Position numbers and translations under genes: made by a program. Under the pieces are notes generated by a model that saw only the letters and a program-made list of their open reading frames with translations, was not told where the DNA came from and made no database searches. A stretch of 64,000 bases of DNA from Ornithinibacter aureus (GTDB lineage: Bacteria > Actinomycetota > Actinomycetes > Actinomycetales > Dermatophilaceae). Each line of letters starts with the position of its first letter. The first letter of the stretch is position 1. Shown here in pieces: positions 1-8,191 of the stretch. Location: positions 744,001 through 808,000 of the forward strand of contig NZ_VMSB01000001.1 of the NCBI RefSeq assembly GCF_009858245.1, read 5' to 3'.

Positions 1-296
1 TGGCCGGGGAATGCGACCCGTTCGTCCTTCGTGCGCCACGGTGATGAGCTCGGTCCGGCCGAGCGCCTGAGTTCCGCCGGTGCCAATGCTCCCGGCACGG
101 CGCGAACGTCCGCGATCACGTCACCGTCCTGACTGACCTGCGGTGGGACCTGTCCGTGCTCGATCGCATGCAGCAGCACCATCTGCCCGCCGATGAGCGC
201 CCACGGCACGTCCACGTGTTCCGCGAGGTCCAGAAGCGTGTGCCACAACTCGTCGATCGGCGGGGGCAATGGGGGCAGGTCGATCACCGTGGTCAT
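1..296 (-). CDS. MNT-fold nucleotidyltransferase-like protein (toxin-like partner), 3' end outside window
   Basis: The gene runs leftwards and is cut by the window edge after about 98 residues. Residues 28-40 read VPWALIGGQMVLL, the GG-containing opening of the minimal nucleotidyltransferase fold. DGDVIADVRA follows, giving a D-x-D metal pair of the kind seen in AbiEii-type proteins. Its ATG overlaps the stop of the upstream HTH gene as ATGA, so the two are translationally coupled, the usual arrangement of an AbiEi/AbiEii-like toxin-antitoxin pair. The toxin role is inferred from fold and context only. The C-terminal half, needed to tell an AbiEii toxin from a housekeeping nucleotidyltransferase, is not visible. 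Confidence 0.6.
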   Translation of the reverse strand, partial: MTTVIDLPPLPPPIDELWHTLLDLAEHVDVPWALIGGQMVLLHAIEHGQVPPQVSQDGDVIADVRAVPGALAPAELRRSAGPSSSPWRTKDERVAFPG

Positions 297-1015
297 CCGC
301 GCGCGCGCCTGTCATGCCACCTGGCCAGCAGGTCACCCAGTCGGTCGGCTCCCGCGGCGACGGCGCGCGGTTCTGCCGACTCGAGCAGTCCTGCCGCCAG
401 AACGGCGTCACCCACACCGACCCGCCCCCGGTTGTCCTCGTCAGCGAACGGCCAGACCTCGCGCGGAAGGTGGACCCTGAGATTGGGTTCTCGCCCCTCG
501 CTCAGCGCCAGCGCCCGGTACAGGTCCGGCCAGTGCGCCTCGGCGACATAGAACTCAGCCATCGACTCTCCCATCGCAACGAGGTCAAAACCACGCCCGA
601 GCGCGGCGCTCGGCCCGGCCGGGTGAACGCCGTCGACGAGACGCAGTCGTTCGATTGCCGCCGGATGGGCCACGACGTCGAGCACGCGACTGCGCCGCCG
701 CAGGGCTGCCATCCACTCGTCGGGGCCAGGATCAACCAGGTCAGCGAGATGCCGACGCACCTGTGAGCGAGCGGAGTCCGAAAGCCACGCTGCCCTTCCA
801 CCATCGAGGAGGTCGAGGACCGCCCACGCCCGCTTGGGCGCCAGCGGTCGGCCGGGGAGGCGAACACGCCCTTGGAGCCGCGCGACATCCTCTCCATCAA
901 CGAGCCAGGAGCCACCCAGGCGGCGACCGCGCAGATCACCCGCCCGGAGCAGTTGCCGGACACGGGAATCGTTGAGACCCAGACGGCGCGACGCTTCCTT
1001 GACGTCGATCTCCAT
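293..1015 (-). CDS. Helix-turn-helix protein, probable antitoxin/autoregulator partner of the nucleotidyltransferase
   Basis: A 240-residue protein opening MEIDVKEASRRLGLNDSRVR, an excisionase/MerR-like helix-turn-helix with a following wing (GDLRGRRLGGSWLVDGEDV). The middle and C-terminal parts are Arg/Leu-rich and match no family I can name. The start at 1015 is chosen because GAGGTGG lies five bases upstream; an in-frame ATG at 1027 falls inside the palindrome and is less likely. It overlaps the nucleotidyltransferase start by four bases. A two-gene operon of DNA-binding protein then MNT protein, headed by a long inverted repeat, fits an AbiE-like toxin-antitoxin locus in which this protein represses its own promoter. 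That role is inferred. Confidence 0.6.
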   Translation of the reverse strand: MEIDVKEASRRLGLNDSRVRQLLRAGDLRGRRLGGSWLVDGEDVARLQGRVRLPGRPLAPKRAWAVLDLLDGGRAAWLSDSARSQVRRHLADLVDPGPDEWMAALRRRSRVLDVVAHPAAIERLRLVDGVHPAGPSAALGRGFDLVAMGESMAEFYVAEAHWPDLYRALALSEGREPNLRVHLPREVWPFADEDNRGRVGVGDAVLAAGLLESAEPRAVAAGADRLGDLLARWHDRRARG

Positions 1016-1026
1016 CAGCCACCTCA

Positions 1027-1064
1027 TTTCGTGAACCATACCGCGATCGGTATGGTTCACGAAA
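1027..1064. promoter_or_regulatory. 38-bp near-perfect palindrome, likely operator of the downstream HTH/nucleotidyltransferase pair
   Basis: Arms TTTCGTGAACCATACCG (1027-1043) and its exact complement (1048-1064) flank the 4-base spacer CGAT. The site lies immediately upstream of the Shine-Dalgarno sequence of the HTH gene and covers the stop codon of the broken gene before it. No T-run follows on either strand, so an operator fits better than an intrinsic terminator. The HTH product of the next gene is the obvious candidate binder (inference). Confidence 0.65.
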
Positions 1065-1408
1065 CATTGGTCAGGCGTTCCATCCGGTAGTGCAGTCGGA
1101 CGACGAGAGCGTGGCCCAACCACAGGTGGTGGTCGGTGCGCACCACGTCGCCGTCTCTGTAGAGGACGAACCGCTCGTGGATCGGCACCCGAGCTCCGTG
1201 GTGGCCCGGTGCAGAACCGGGCTCGGTCGTCGCGCCGGAGCCCACCGCCGGCCCGAATGCCTGCGTCGACCAGCCACGCGTCCTCCACGCGTTCGCGGTC
1301 GGAAATCGGGGCGTCGAGCCACACGTGCTCCCCTGACAGGTCAACAGAGCGCCCCGCGGTGCGCCAGAACGTCCTCGTCGCCGCGTCGAGTGCGGACCAC
1401 CCCATCAT
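1057..1408 (-). pseudogene. Frameshifted small gene of unknown function
   Basis: From ATG 1408 (GAGGGGG about 8 bases upstream) one frame reads well with high third-position GC down to about 1235 (…SGEHVWLDAPISDRERVEDA…). The coding signal then moves to another frame ending VVRLHYRMERLTNVS at the stop at 1057. No single frame covers both halves with sensible composition. A one-base indel near 1225-1240, or a sequencing error, would join them into a protein of about 116 residues. I do not recognise the family. The stop codon lies within the palindrome that precedes the HTH gene. Confidence 0.45.
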
Positions 1409-1446
1409 CAACGCGTGCCCCCTCGTCCCGGCAATCAGCGGTGACG

Positions 1447-2742
1447 TCAGCCCGTGCGGGTGAACCGGGCGACGCACTCGACGTGGTGCGTCATCGGGAA
1501 GGCGTCGAACGCGCGCAGCATGTCGAGGCGGTAGCCGAGGTCGGCGAGGTAGGCGGTGTCGCGCGCCAGCGCAGCCGGGTCGCACGCGACGTAGACCACC
1601 GCACGCGGGGCCATCGCGGCGATCTCCGCGCAGACACCCTTGCCAGCGCCCGTTCGCGGCGGGTCGAGGACGACGACGTCGGCGGATGCCGGGACGAGGG
1701 TCGAGCGCGACGGCTTGCGTGGGCGCGACCCCCGCTGCGAGGAACTGCCGCGCCGCGACGGACGAGCCACCCCGAACGCGTCGTCGACCCGGGCGGCGAG
1801 CACCGCGACCTGCGCATGGTCGGCGAGGTTGTCGCGGGCGTGACCACAGGCCACCGCATCGGACTCGATGGCGATGACCTGCCCGGTCGGGCCGACCGCC
1901 TGGGCCAGTGCGGAGGCGAAGAGCCCGACACCCGCGTAGAGATCGAGGGCCCGCTCCCCCGCGCGGGGAGCAGCCGCCTCGAGCACGGCATCCACGAAAG
2001 TCTGCGCCGCCCCGGGGTGCACCTGCCAGAAGCCACGAGCGGAGAGGGTGAACTCACGCTCGCCACTGGCACCGACCACGACCCTCTCGCGCACGAGCGG
2101 GACCTCGTCGCCGGGCACAGTCACGGCGACCGGCTCCCCGACCGAGGGCGCGACGGCATCCACGGCGTCCGCGCCCGGCCACGACCGCGAGGTGACCCGC
2201 AGGCGATCAATTCCCGGTGCGGCGATGCGGCAGTGGTCGACGGCGACGACCTCGTGCGAGCGGTGTCGGCGCAGCCCGGCACGGCCGTCGTCACCGACCG
2301 CGAACTCGACGCGGGTGCGCCAGTCGAGGCCACCGTCGTCGCCGGGCACCGGCTCGACCGTGACGTCGACGTCGAGGCGGGCCAATCGGGAGAACTGCTC
2401 GCGCACCACGTCAGCCTTGAGCTGGCGCTGCCGCGGGAGCGACACGTGCTGGAGGTCGCACCCACCGCAGCGGCCCGGCCCCGACCACGGGCACGGCGGC
2501 GTGACCCGGTCCGGTGACGCCGAGAGCACCGCGACGGCATCCGCCCGCACGAAACGCTCCCCGGCACCCGTCTCGGTCACCCGGGCGAGCACCCGCTCCC
2601 CGGGCAGGGCGTGCCGCACGAACAGCACCTGCCCCTCGTGGCGGGCGATGCAGTGGCCGCCGTGGGCGATCGTCGTGACGTCGACCTCGACCTCGTCCCC
2701 GACGGCGAGGCTGCTCGCGTGCGTGGCGCCGTGGCTTCCCAT
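1447..2742 (-). CDS. Class I SAM-dependent RNA (uracil-C5) methyltransferase, TrmA/RumA (RlmD-like) family
   Basis: A 431-residue enzyme expected to methylate C5 of a uridine in rRNA or tRNA using S-adenosylmethionine. It has an N-terminal TRAM domain (about residues 10-65). An iron-sulfur type cysteine cluster follows (CPWSGPGRCGGCDLQH), then the SAM-binding ALDLYAGVGLFA and the catalytic-cysteine motif VYVACDPAALARD near the C-terminus. The ATG overlaps the stop of the upstream APC permease as TGATG, so the two are co-transcribed. The same pair, next to two TrkA genes, occurs in mycobacteria (Rv2689c-Rv2692). Several Arg/Ser-rich residues before the VVVLDPPRTGAGKG motif (about 1660-1740) look like a loose insertion. 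Confidence 0.9.
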   Translation of the reverse strand: MGSHGATHASSLAVGDEVEVDVTTIAHGGHCIARHEGQVLFVRHALPGERVLARVTETGAGERFVRADAVAVLSASPDRVTPPCPWSGPGRCGGCDLQHVSLPRQRQLKADVVREQFSRLARLDVDVTVEPVPGDDGGLDWRTRVEFAVGDDGRAGLRRHRSHEVVAVDHCRIAAPGIDRLRVTSRSWPGADAVDAVAPSVGEPVAVTVPGDEVPLVRERVVVGASGEREFTLSARGFWQVHPGAAQTFVDAVLEAAAPRAGERALDLYAGVGLFASALAQAVGPTGQVIAIESDAVACGHARDNLADHAQVAVLAARVDDAFGVARPSRRGSSSQRGSRPRKPSRSTLVPASADVVVLDPPRTGAGKGVCAEIAAMAPRAVVYVACDPAALARDTAYLADLGYRLDMLRAFDAFPMTHHVECVARFTRTG

Positions 2743-4751
2743 CAGCCCTCGCCTCGGCGCACGTCGCCCGCGACCGGGCCGTCGAGGCGCTCCTCCATGC
2801 CCTCCGACGACGCCAGCTGCCACGGCACCGACGACACCATGACGCCCGGGGTGAACAGCAGGCGCGAGCGCAGGCGCAGGGCGCTCTGGTTGTGCAGGAT
2901 CTGCTCCCACCAGTGGCCGACGACGTACTGCGGGATGTACACGACGACGAGGTCGCGCGGGTTGCCCGAGCGGATCGACTTCACGTAGTCGACCACGGGG
3001 CGGGTGATCTCGCGGAACGGGCTGTCGAGGGCCTTGAGCGGCACCGGGATGTCGCGGCGCACCCACTCGGCCTGCAGCGCCTTGGTCTCGTCGGGGTCGA
3101 CGTCGACGGTCAGTGCCTCGAGGATCGTCGGGCGGGTCGCCCGGGCGTAGGCGACGGCCCGCAGGGTCGGCTTGTGGATCTTGGAGACGAGCACGATGGC
3201 GTGCACCCGCGACGGCAGCATCTGCGCCTTGGTGTCGTCTTCGCGCACGGTCAACTCGTCGCGCACGTGGTCGTAGTGGCGCCGGATGCGGGTCATCAGC
3301 AGGTAGAGGACGGCCATCGCGGCGATGGCGTAGCCCGCTCCGTGCACGAACTTCGTCGCGAGCACGACGAGCAGCACCGTGCCCGACATCGCAGCGCCGA
3401 CCCCGTTGATGACCCGGCTGCGCAGCATCCGACCGCGCTCGGCCGCGTCGCGCTCCAGACGCAGGTGGCGGGTCCAGTGCCGCACCATCCCGATCTGCGA
3501 CAGGGTGAACGACACGAACACCCCGACGATGTAGAGCTGGATGAGGGCGGTGACCTTGGCGTCGTAGATGGCGACGAGCAGCGCCGCGGCGGCGGCCAGG
3601 ATGATGATGCCGTTGGAGAACGCGAGCCGGTCGCCCCGGGTGTGCAGCTGGCGAGGCAGGAAGCCGTCGCGGGCGAGGATCGAGCCCAGCACCGGGAAGC
3701 CGTTGAACGCGGTGTTCGCGGCCAGTACGAGGATCAACCCGGTGACGATCGAGACGAGCACCACCCCGGCGTGGAAGCCGGAGAAGACCGACTGGGCCAC
3801 CTGCACCATCACGGTGTGCTGCTCGTAGTCCTCACCGACGAGCACCCCGTCGCGAGCGAGCTGGACGGCCGGGTCCTCGGCGTACTTCACCCCGGTCCAC
3901 GTCGCGAGTGCGACCATCGAGAGCATCATCGTCACCGAGATCATGCCCATGAGCAGCAGCGTCGTCGCCGCGTTCTGGCTCTTGGGCTTGCGGAACGCCG
4001 GCACCCCGTTGCTGATCGCCTCGACCCCGGTGAGGGCGGCGCACCCAGAGGAGAACGCGCGCAGGAAAAGGAAGGCCAGGGCCAACCCGGTGATGGCATC
4101 GTGGCTGGGATCAGGCAGCAGCTCGAGCCCGGCACTCTCGGCCTGGGGCAGGCTGCCGGTCATCTTGCGGACCACCCCGATGAGCGCCATGCCGAGCACG
4201 GTCGCCATGAACAGGTAGGTCGGGATCGCGAACGCCGTGCCCGACTCGCGGACCCCCCGCAGGTTCATCGCGGTCAGGGCCGCGATGAGGAGGATGGCAA
4301 CGAGAACTTCGTGCCCGCGCACGAACCCGAATGCTGCCGCGGCGTTCTGGACGCCGGAGGAGATCGAGACGGCCACCGTCAGCACGTAGTCGACGAGCAG
4401 GGCGCTGCCGACCCCGAGCCCGGCCTTGGGCCCGAGGTTGACACTGGCCACCTCGTAGTCGCCGCCGCCCGAGGGGTAGGCGCGCACGTTCTGCCGGTAG
4501 CTCGCGATGACCACGGCCATGACGACGACGACCGCCAGGGCGATCTCCCACGAGTGGGTGAGCGCGAGCGCGCCGCCGGCCAGGCCGAGCGTCAGGAAGA
4601 TCTCGTCAGGGGCGTACGCCACCGACGACAGAGCGTCACTGGCGAAGACGGGCAGGGCGAGCCGCTTGGGAAGGAGCGTCTCACCGAGGTTGTCGCTGCG
4701 CATCGCGCGACCGAGGATGACGCGCTTGACCACGCGCCCAGAATTTGGCAC
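2742..4751 (-). CDS. APC-superfamily permease, putative KimA-like potassium transporter
   Basis: About 669 residues: a short N-terminus (KRVILGRAMRSDNLGE), LPKRLALPVFASDALSSVAY, then about 12 hydrophobic membrane segments and a C-terminal soluble domain of roughly 170 residues starting near MLPSRVHAIVLVSKIHKPTL. This layout is that of APC transporters including the Bacillus potassium importer KimA. Placement beside two divergent TrkA/Ktn nucleotide-binding proteins supports a role in potassium or osmotic balance, but the substrate is not proven by the sequence. GTG 4751 is chosen because TACAGT lies 7 bases upstream, suggesting a leaderless transcript; GTG 4733 and ATG 4703 are alternatives. 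The stop overlaps the methyltransferase start. Confidence 0.8.
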   Translation of the reverse strand: MPNSGRVVKRVILGRAMRSDNLGETLLPKRLALPVFASDALSSVAYAPDEIFLTLGLAGGALALTHSWEIALAVVVVMAVVIASYRQNVRAYPSGGGDYEVASVNLGPKAGLGVGSALLVDYVLTVAVSISSGVQNAAAAFGFVRGHEVLVAILLIAALTAMNLRGVRESGTAFAIPTYLFMATVLGMALIGVVRKMTGSLPQAESAGLELLPDPSHDAITGLALAFLFLRAFSSGCAALTGVEAISNGVPAFRKPKSQNAATTLLLMGMISVTMMLSMVALATWTGVKYAEDPAVQLARDGVLVGEDYEQHTVMVQVAQSVFSGFHAGVVLVSIVTGLILVLAANTAFNGFPVLGSILARDGFLPRQLHTRGDRLAFSNGIIILAAAAALLVAIYDAKVTALIQLYIVGVFVSFTLSQIGMVRHWTRHLRLERDAAERGRMLRSRVINGVGAAMSGTVLLVVLATKFVHGAGYAIAAMAVLYLLMTRIRRHYDHVRDELTVREDDTKAQMLPSRVHAIVLVSKIHKPTLRAVAYARATRPTILEALTVDVDPDETKALQAEWVRRDIPVPLKALDSPFREITRPVVDYVKSIRSGNPRDLVVVYIPQYVVGHWWEQILHNQSALRLRSRLLFTPGVMVSSVPWQLASSEGMEERLDGPVAGDVRRGEG

Positions 4752-4758
4752 GTCACAC

Positions 4759-4835
4759 ACTGTATGCCGGGTGCCCGCCTCCCCGGGAACCCGTTGCGGG
4801 ACGCTCTCACCGCACGTCGAGCCTCGGTGTAGCGT
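4759..4835. promoter_or_regulatory. Divergent promoters of the APC permease and trkA genes
   Basis: On the minus strand TACAGT (4764-4759) precedes GTG 4751 by 7 bases. On the plus strand TAGCGT (4830-4835) precedes GTG 4843 by 7 bases. Both match the TANNNT -10 pattern at the distance expected when transcription starts on the first base of the start codon. No convincing -35 boxes or ribosome-binding sites are seen. The gap of about 90 bp leaves no room for a c-di-AMP riboswitch. Confidence 0.5.
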
Positions 4836-4842
4836 CGACTCC

Positions 4843-5505
4843 GTGCACTTCGTCATCATGGGCTGCGGCCGCGTCGGGGCCTCCCTGGCCAGAGCCATCG
4901 AGCGGGCCGGCCACGAGGTCGCCGTCATCGACCAGGACGAGTCGTCGTTCCGCCGGTTGGGCACGACCTTCGAGGGCCGCACGATCACCGGAGTCGGCTT
5001 CGACCGTGACACCCTGCGCGCGGCCGGCATCGAGAACGCCTACGCCTTCGCCGCCGTCTCCAGCGGTGACAACTCCAACATCCTCGCCGCCCGGGTGGCC
5101 CGCGAGAAGTACGGCGTCGAGCACGTCGTCGCCCGCATCTACGACCCCGGTCGCGCCGAGATCTACCAGCGCCTCGGCATCCCCACCGTGGCCACCGTCA
5201 AGTGGACGAGCGACCAGATGGTCCGCCGCCTGCTGCCGCAGGGCCACGTCCCCGAGTTCACCGATCCGTCAGGAAAGGTCGTCATCGCCGAGATGCCGAT
5301 CTCCGACGGGTGGATCGGCCGACGGATCAGCGAGATCGAGGGCGCGACGGGTGGGCGCACCGCCTACCTGACCCGGCTCGGCGACGGCCTGCTGCCCGGA
5401 CCGGACACGGTGTACCAGGAGGGCGACCTCCTCCACCTCGCGCTGCTGCGTGAGGACCTCGCCACCGCGGAGCGGGTGCTCGACGCCGCTCCCCCGGCCC
5501 ACTGA
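4843..5505 (+). CDS. TrkA-family potassium uptake/channel regulatory protein (CeoB-like)
   Basis: A 220-residue protein with an N-terminal RCK/TrkA-N Rossmann domain (HFVIMGCGRVGASLA, nucleotide loop GxGxxG; acidic VIDQD at the end of strand 2) and a C-terminal TrkA-C domain (about residues 135-215). Such proteins bind NAD(H) or other nucleotides and gate potassium transporters from the cytoplasmic side. It lies 18 bases upstream of a second TrkA gene and diverges from the APC permease, the same order as mycobacterial ceoB-ceoC. GTG 4843 has no Shine-Dalgarno but a -10 hexamer 7 bases before it, so it is probably leaderless. Confidence 0.88.
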   Translation: MHFVIMGCGRVGASLARAIERAGHEVAVIDQDESSFRRLGTTFEGRTITGVGFDRDTLRAAGIENAYAFAAVSSGDNSNILAARVAREKYGVEHVVARIYDPGRAEIYQRLGIPTVATVKWTSDQMVRRLLPQGHVPEFTDPSGKVVIAEMPISDGWIGRRISEIEGATGGRTAYLTRLGDGLLPGPDTVYQEGDLLHLALLREDLATAERVLDAAPPAH

Positions 5506-5523
5506 CCGAAAGGCCCGTCACCC

Positions 5524-6225
5524 ATGCGCGTCGTCATCGCCGGAGCCGGCAGCGTCGGGCGTTCGATCGCCCGCGAGCTGCTGCGCAACGAGCACCACGT
5601 GCTCCTCATCGACCGTGACGCCGACGGCGAGCGGGTGGCCAAGGTGCCCGACGCCAGCTGGCTGCAGGCCGACGCCTGCGAGATCGAGGCACTCAGCGAG
5701 GCGGGCCTGGCCGACTGCGAGGTCGTCGTGGCCGCCACGGGTGACGACAAGGTCAACCTCGTGCTGTCCCTGCTCGCCAAGACGGAGTTCGGCGTGCCGC
5801 GCACGGTGGCCCGGGTGAACAACCCCAAGAACGAGTGGATGTTCGACGAGGCCTGGGGCGTCGACGTCGCGGTCTCGACCCCGCGGATCATGACCGCCCT
5901 GGTCGAGGAGGCCGTGAGCGTCGGTGACCTCGTGCGGATCTTCGAGTTCCAGCAGGGCAAGGCGATGATGGTCGAGATGACCCTGCCCGTGGGCAGCCCC
6001 TACGCCGGCTCGCGCGTCGGGGACGTGCCGCTGCCGGGCAACACCGTGCTCACCGGCATCATCCGCGAGGGCCACCCGATCGCCCCCACCCGCGACGACG
6101 CGCTTGAGCCGCTCGATGAGCTGCTCTTCCTCACCACGCCGGACGTCGAGGCCGAGCTCGAGACCCTGCTCAGCCCCGGCCAGCGGCACAAGCGCGACTC
6201 CGAGGACCCCGACGACGAGCGCTGA
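5524..6225 (+). CDS. TrkA-family potassium uptake/channel regulatory protein (CeoC-like)
   Basis: A 233-residue second RCK protein: MRVVIAGAGSVGRSIARELL gives the GxGxxG nucleotide loop, LLIDRD the strand-2 acid, and residues about 135-215 the TrkA-C domain (GSPYAGSRVGDVPLPGNTVL). The C-terminus is acidic (DSEDPDDER). It follows the first TrkA gene by 18 bases, preceded by GAAAGG, so the two form one operon. The paired proteins probably assemble into a mixed RCK ring controlling a potassium transporter, most simply the divergent APC permease (inference). No TrkH/TrkG pore subunit is present in the window. Confidence 0.88.
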   Translation: MRVVIAGAGSVGRSIARELLRNEHHVLLIDRDADGERVAKVPDASWLQADACEIEALSEAGLADCEVVVAATGDDKVNLVLSLLAKTEFGVPRTVARVNNPKNEWMFDEAWGVDVAVSTPRIMTALVEEAVSVGDLVRIFEFQQGKAMMVEMTLPVGSPYAGSRVGDVPLPGNTVLTGIIREGHPIAPTRDDALEPLDELLFLTTPDVEAELETLLSPGQRHKRDSEDPDDER

Positions 6226-6247
6226 CCGCTGGACTCGAGGTCAGCGC
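6219..6247. terminator. Hairpin between convergent trkA and response-regulator genes
   Basis: Arms GCGCTGACC (6219-6227) and GGTCAGCGC (6239-6247) with an 11-base loop span the stop codons of both convergent genes. There is no T-run, so if it terminates it is of the bidirectional, U-poor kind common in high-GC actinobacteria. Confidence 0.45.
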
Positions 6248-6948
6248 CAGCAGGGCTCTGCCCGGGCTGAGCGGGGTGGGCCGAGCACGCCCGACTCGAT
6301 CGCCCGCACTGCGAGCAGGACGCGCGACTCCACCTCGAAGGCGAGCAGCAACCTGCTCACGTAGGTTTTCACCGTCGCCTCCCCGATCCGGAGGCGACTG
6401 GCGATCTGGCGGTTGGTCAGCCCCTCGGTGAGCAGGCGGAGGACATCTCTTTCCCGCGGTGTCAGCACCGGCAAGGGCCGGCTCACCGCAGGTGTCGTGC
6501 GCAGCATCTCGGCGACCACACGGTCCACGACACCCTCGCCCAGGACGACGGCACCACCGGCGACCTGGTGGACTGCCGCGATGAGCTGTTCCGGCGCGGT
6601 GTCCTTGACCAGGAACCCACGAGCACCCGCCCGCAGCGCCCCGTACACGTACTCATCGAGCCCGAACGTGGTCAGCACGAGGACCCGGACCCGCTCCAGC
6701 GCAGCCTCGGCACGGATGCGGCGGACAGCCTCGATCCCGTCCAGCCCCGGCATCCGCACGTCCATCAGCACCACGTCGGGAACCGTGCGACGGACCACCC
6801 GCAGCGCGTCGTCTCCCCTGCTCGCCTGGCCCACCACGGAGATGCCCGGCTCCGCCTCGAGCAGCGCGACGAACCCGGCACGCACGAGGTCCTGATCATC
6901 CACGACGACGACCCGAATCGGTGGAATCTGCTCGGGGGGTGGTGTCAT
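6241..6948 (-). CDS. NarL/LuxR-family response regulator
   Basis: A 235-residue two-component regulator. The receiver domain spans about residues 10-128 with the acidic pair D17/D18, phospho-acceptor D63 (VVLMDVRMPG) and the conserved lysine in FLVKDTAPEQL. A LuxR helix-turn-helix follows at about 165-220 (LTPRERDVLRLLTEGLTNRQ). ATG 6948 overlaps the stop of its sensor kinase as ATGA, so the kinase and regulator are a cognate pair. Its targets are not evident; the divergent membrane-protein gene at 8192 is one candidate. It is convergent with the trkA pair. Confidence 0.9.
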   Translation of the reverse strand: MTPPPEQIPPIRVVVVDDQDLVRAGFVALLEAEPGISVVGQASRGDDALRVVRRTVPDVVLMDVRMPGLDGIEAVRRIRAEAALERVRVLVLTTFGLDEYVYGALRAGARGFLVKDTAPEQLIAAVHQVAGGAVVLGEGVVDRVVAEMLRTTPAVSRPLPVLTPRERDVLRLLTEGLTNRQIASRLRIGEATVKTYVSRLLLAFEVESRVLLAVRAIESGVLGPPRSARAEPCWR

Positions 6949-8051
6949 CGGCCGCACGGGATCAGGGCGCGGACGGCGAAGCCACCCTCCGGTCGTGGCC
7001 CGGCCTCGAAGGTGCCGCCGAACAGCTCGACACGCTCGCGCATCCCCACGAGCCCGTAGGAGTCCGGCCGCTCGGGAGTCGGACCGGGGCCCGTGTCCTC
7101 GACACTGACCCGGACGTCGCGAGCGCCGCACGCAACCACCACCAGCGCCGGAGCGCCGCGAGCATGTCGGGCCACGTTGGTGAGCGCCTCCTGAACGAGG
7201 CGGAAGGTCGCCAGACCGGCGCTGGCCCCTATCTCCTGCCAACCATCATCGAGCGTCAAGGTGACGGGCCCGTGAGCACTGCGGTGGGCGTCGACGAGCT
7301 GACGCAGGTCGCCGATGCCGGGGGTCGGCCGGTTTTCACCGGGGTGGTCCTCACGCAGGAGGTCGAGCATGCGGCGCAGGTCTCCGAGCGCCTGCCTGCC
7401 CTGGGTCTCGATCTGGGCGAACGTCTCGATCGCTGCCCCACCCCCCAGCCGCAGGTGTCGTGCCGTCCCAGCCTGGACGGTGATTCCCGTCAACGCGTGG
7501 GTGACGATGTCGTGCAGCTCCCGCGCGATCTGGGCGCGTTCGGCGTCGCGCGCCTCGTGCCACTCCCGTTCGGTCCGTTCCGTTCGGGCAGCGACGTAGC
7601 GGCCGACCACGAACGGCAGGCCATAGATGACGGGGGCCAGGACCGCGATCGGGCTCCGGAAGTACGGGTCACCCCACAGCGCCAGTCCGGCGAAGACGAC
7701 CCAGATCGCCGCGAGAGCGATCACGCCCCGGGCTCCGGGAGCCCACCGCCCCGCGGCGTGGCTCGCGAAGAGCAGGGCCACCGGTGTCGTACCCAGCTGG
7801 TGACCGTCGACCGAAGCCAGCACGAGAAGCACGAGCACGACGCCAAGAACCGCCATCGGGGTGACGCGCCGCGCCACGAGGACGAGACCGGCGCACAGCG
7901 CGACGGTGGCAGGAAAGGCGCCCGTACGACCGCTGTCCGCCGGGTCACCCACCCACGCGCCCGTGGCGCTCACCACGGCGACGATCACGGCGATGGCGAG
8001 CTCGACGCGCCAGTCCTCGGCGCGCCACCGCTCCATGAGGCGCCTCACCAT
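6945..8051 (-). CDS. Two-component sensor histidine kinase (HisKA_3 type)
   Basis: A 368-residue membrane kinase: about five or six hydrophobic segments over residues 15-150, the dimerisation/phospho-acceptor motif ARELHDIVTHALTG with the histidine near residue 178, and a C-terminal HATPase (LVQEALTNVARHA; DTGPG; YGLVGMRERV). No extracellular sensor domain is obvious, so it probably senses a membrane cue. The chosen ATG 8051 has TATCGT six bases upstream and no ribosome-binding site, pointing to a leaderless mRNA; ATG 8036 is an alternative. Coupled by a four-base overlap to the response regulator downstream. Confidence 0.88.
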   Translation of the reverse strand: MVRRLMERWRAEDWRVELAIAVIVAVVSATGAWVGDPADSGRTGAFPATVALCAGLVLVARRVTPMAVLGVVLVLLVLASVDGHQLGTTPVALLFASHAAGRWAPGARGVIALAAIWVVFAGLALWGDPYFRSPIAVLAPVIYGLPFVVGRYVAARTERTEREWHEARDAERAQIARELHDIVTHALTGITVQAGTARHLRLGGGAAIETFAQIETQGRQALGDLRRMLDLLREDHPGENRPTPGIGDLRQLVDAHRSAHGPVTLTLDDGWQEIGASAGLATFRLVQEALTNVARHARGAPALVVVACGARDVRVSVEDTGPGPTPERPDSYGLVGMRERVELFGGTFEAGPRPEGGFAVRALIPCGR

Positions 8052-8191
8052 GTGCCGACGATAGAGCCGGCCCGGCGCCACGGCATCCCCCATGTGGGGG
8101 AAGGGTCGCTGTCCCACCTGCCGGTACCCACCGTGCCGAGATCACGACACCGTCGGTGCTGACAGATTTCACGAGCAGGAAGGGCAGTGCC

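Noticed and set aside
1027-1064. The palindrome as an intrinsic terminator
   Set aside because: No T-run on either strand, and it abuts the Shine-Dalgarno of the next gene, which fits an operator better.
2892-4832. Open frame antisense to the APC permease
   Set aside because: His/Asp/Arg-rich repetitive composition typical of a reverse-strand shadow.
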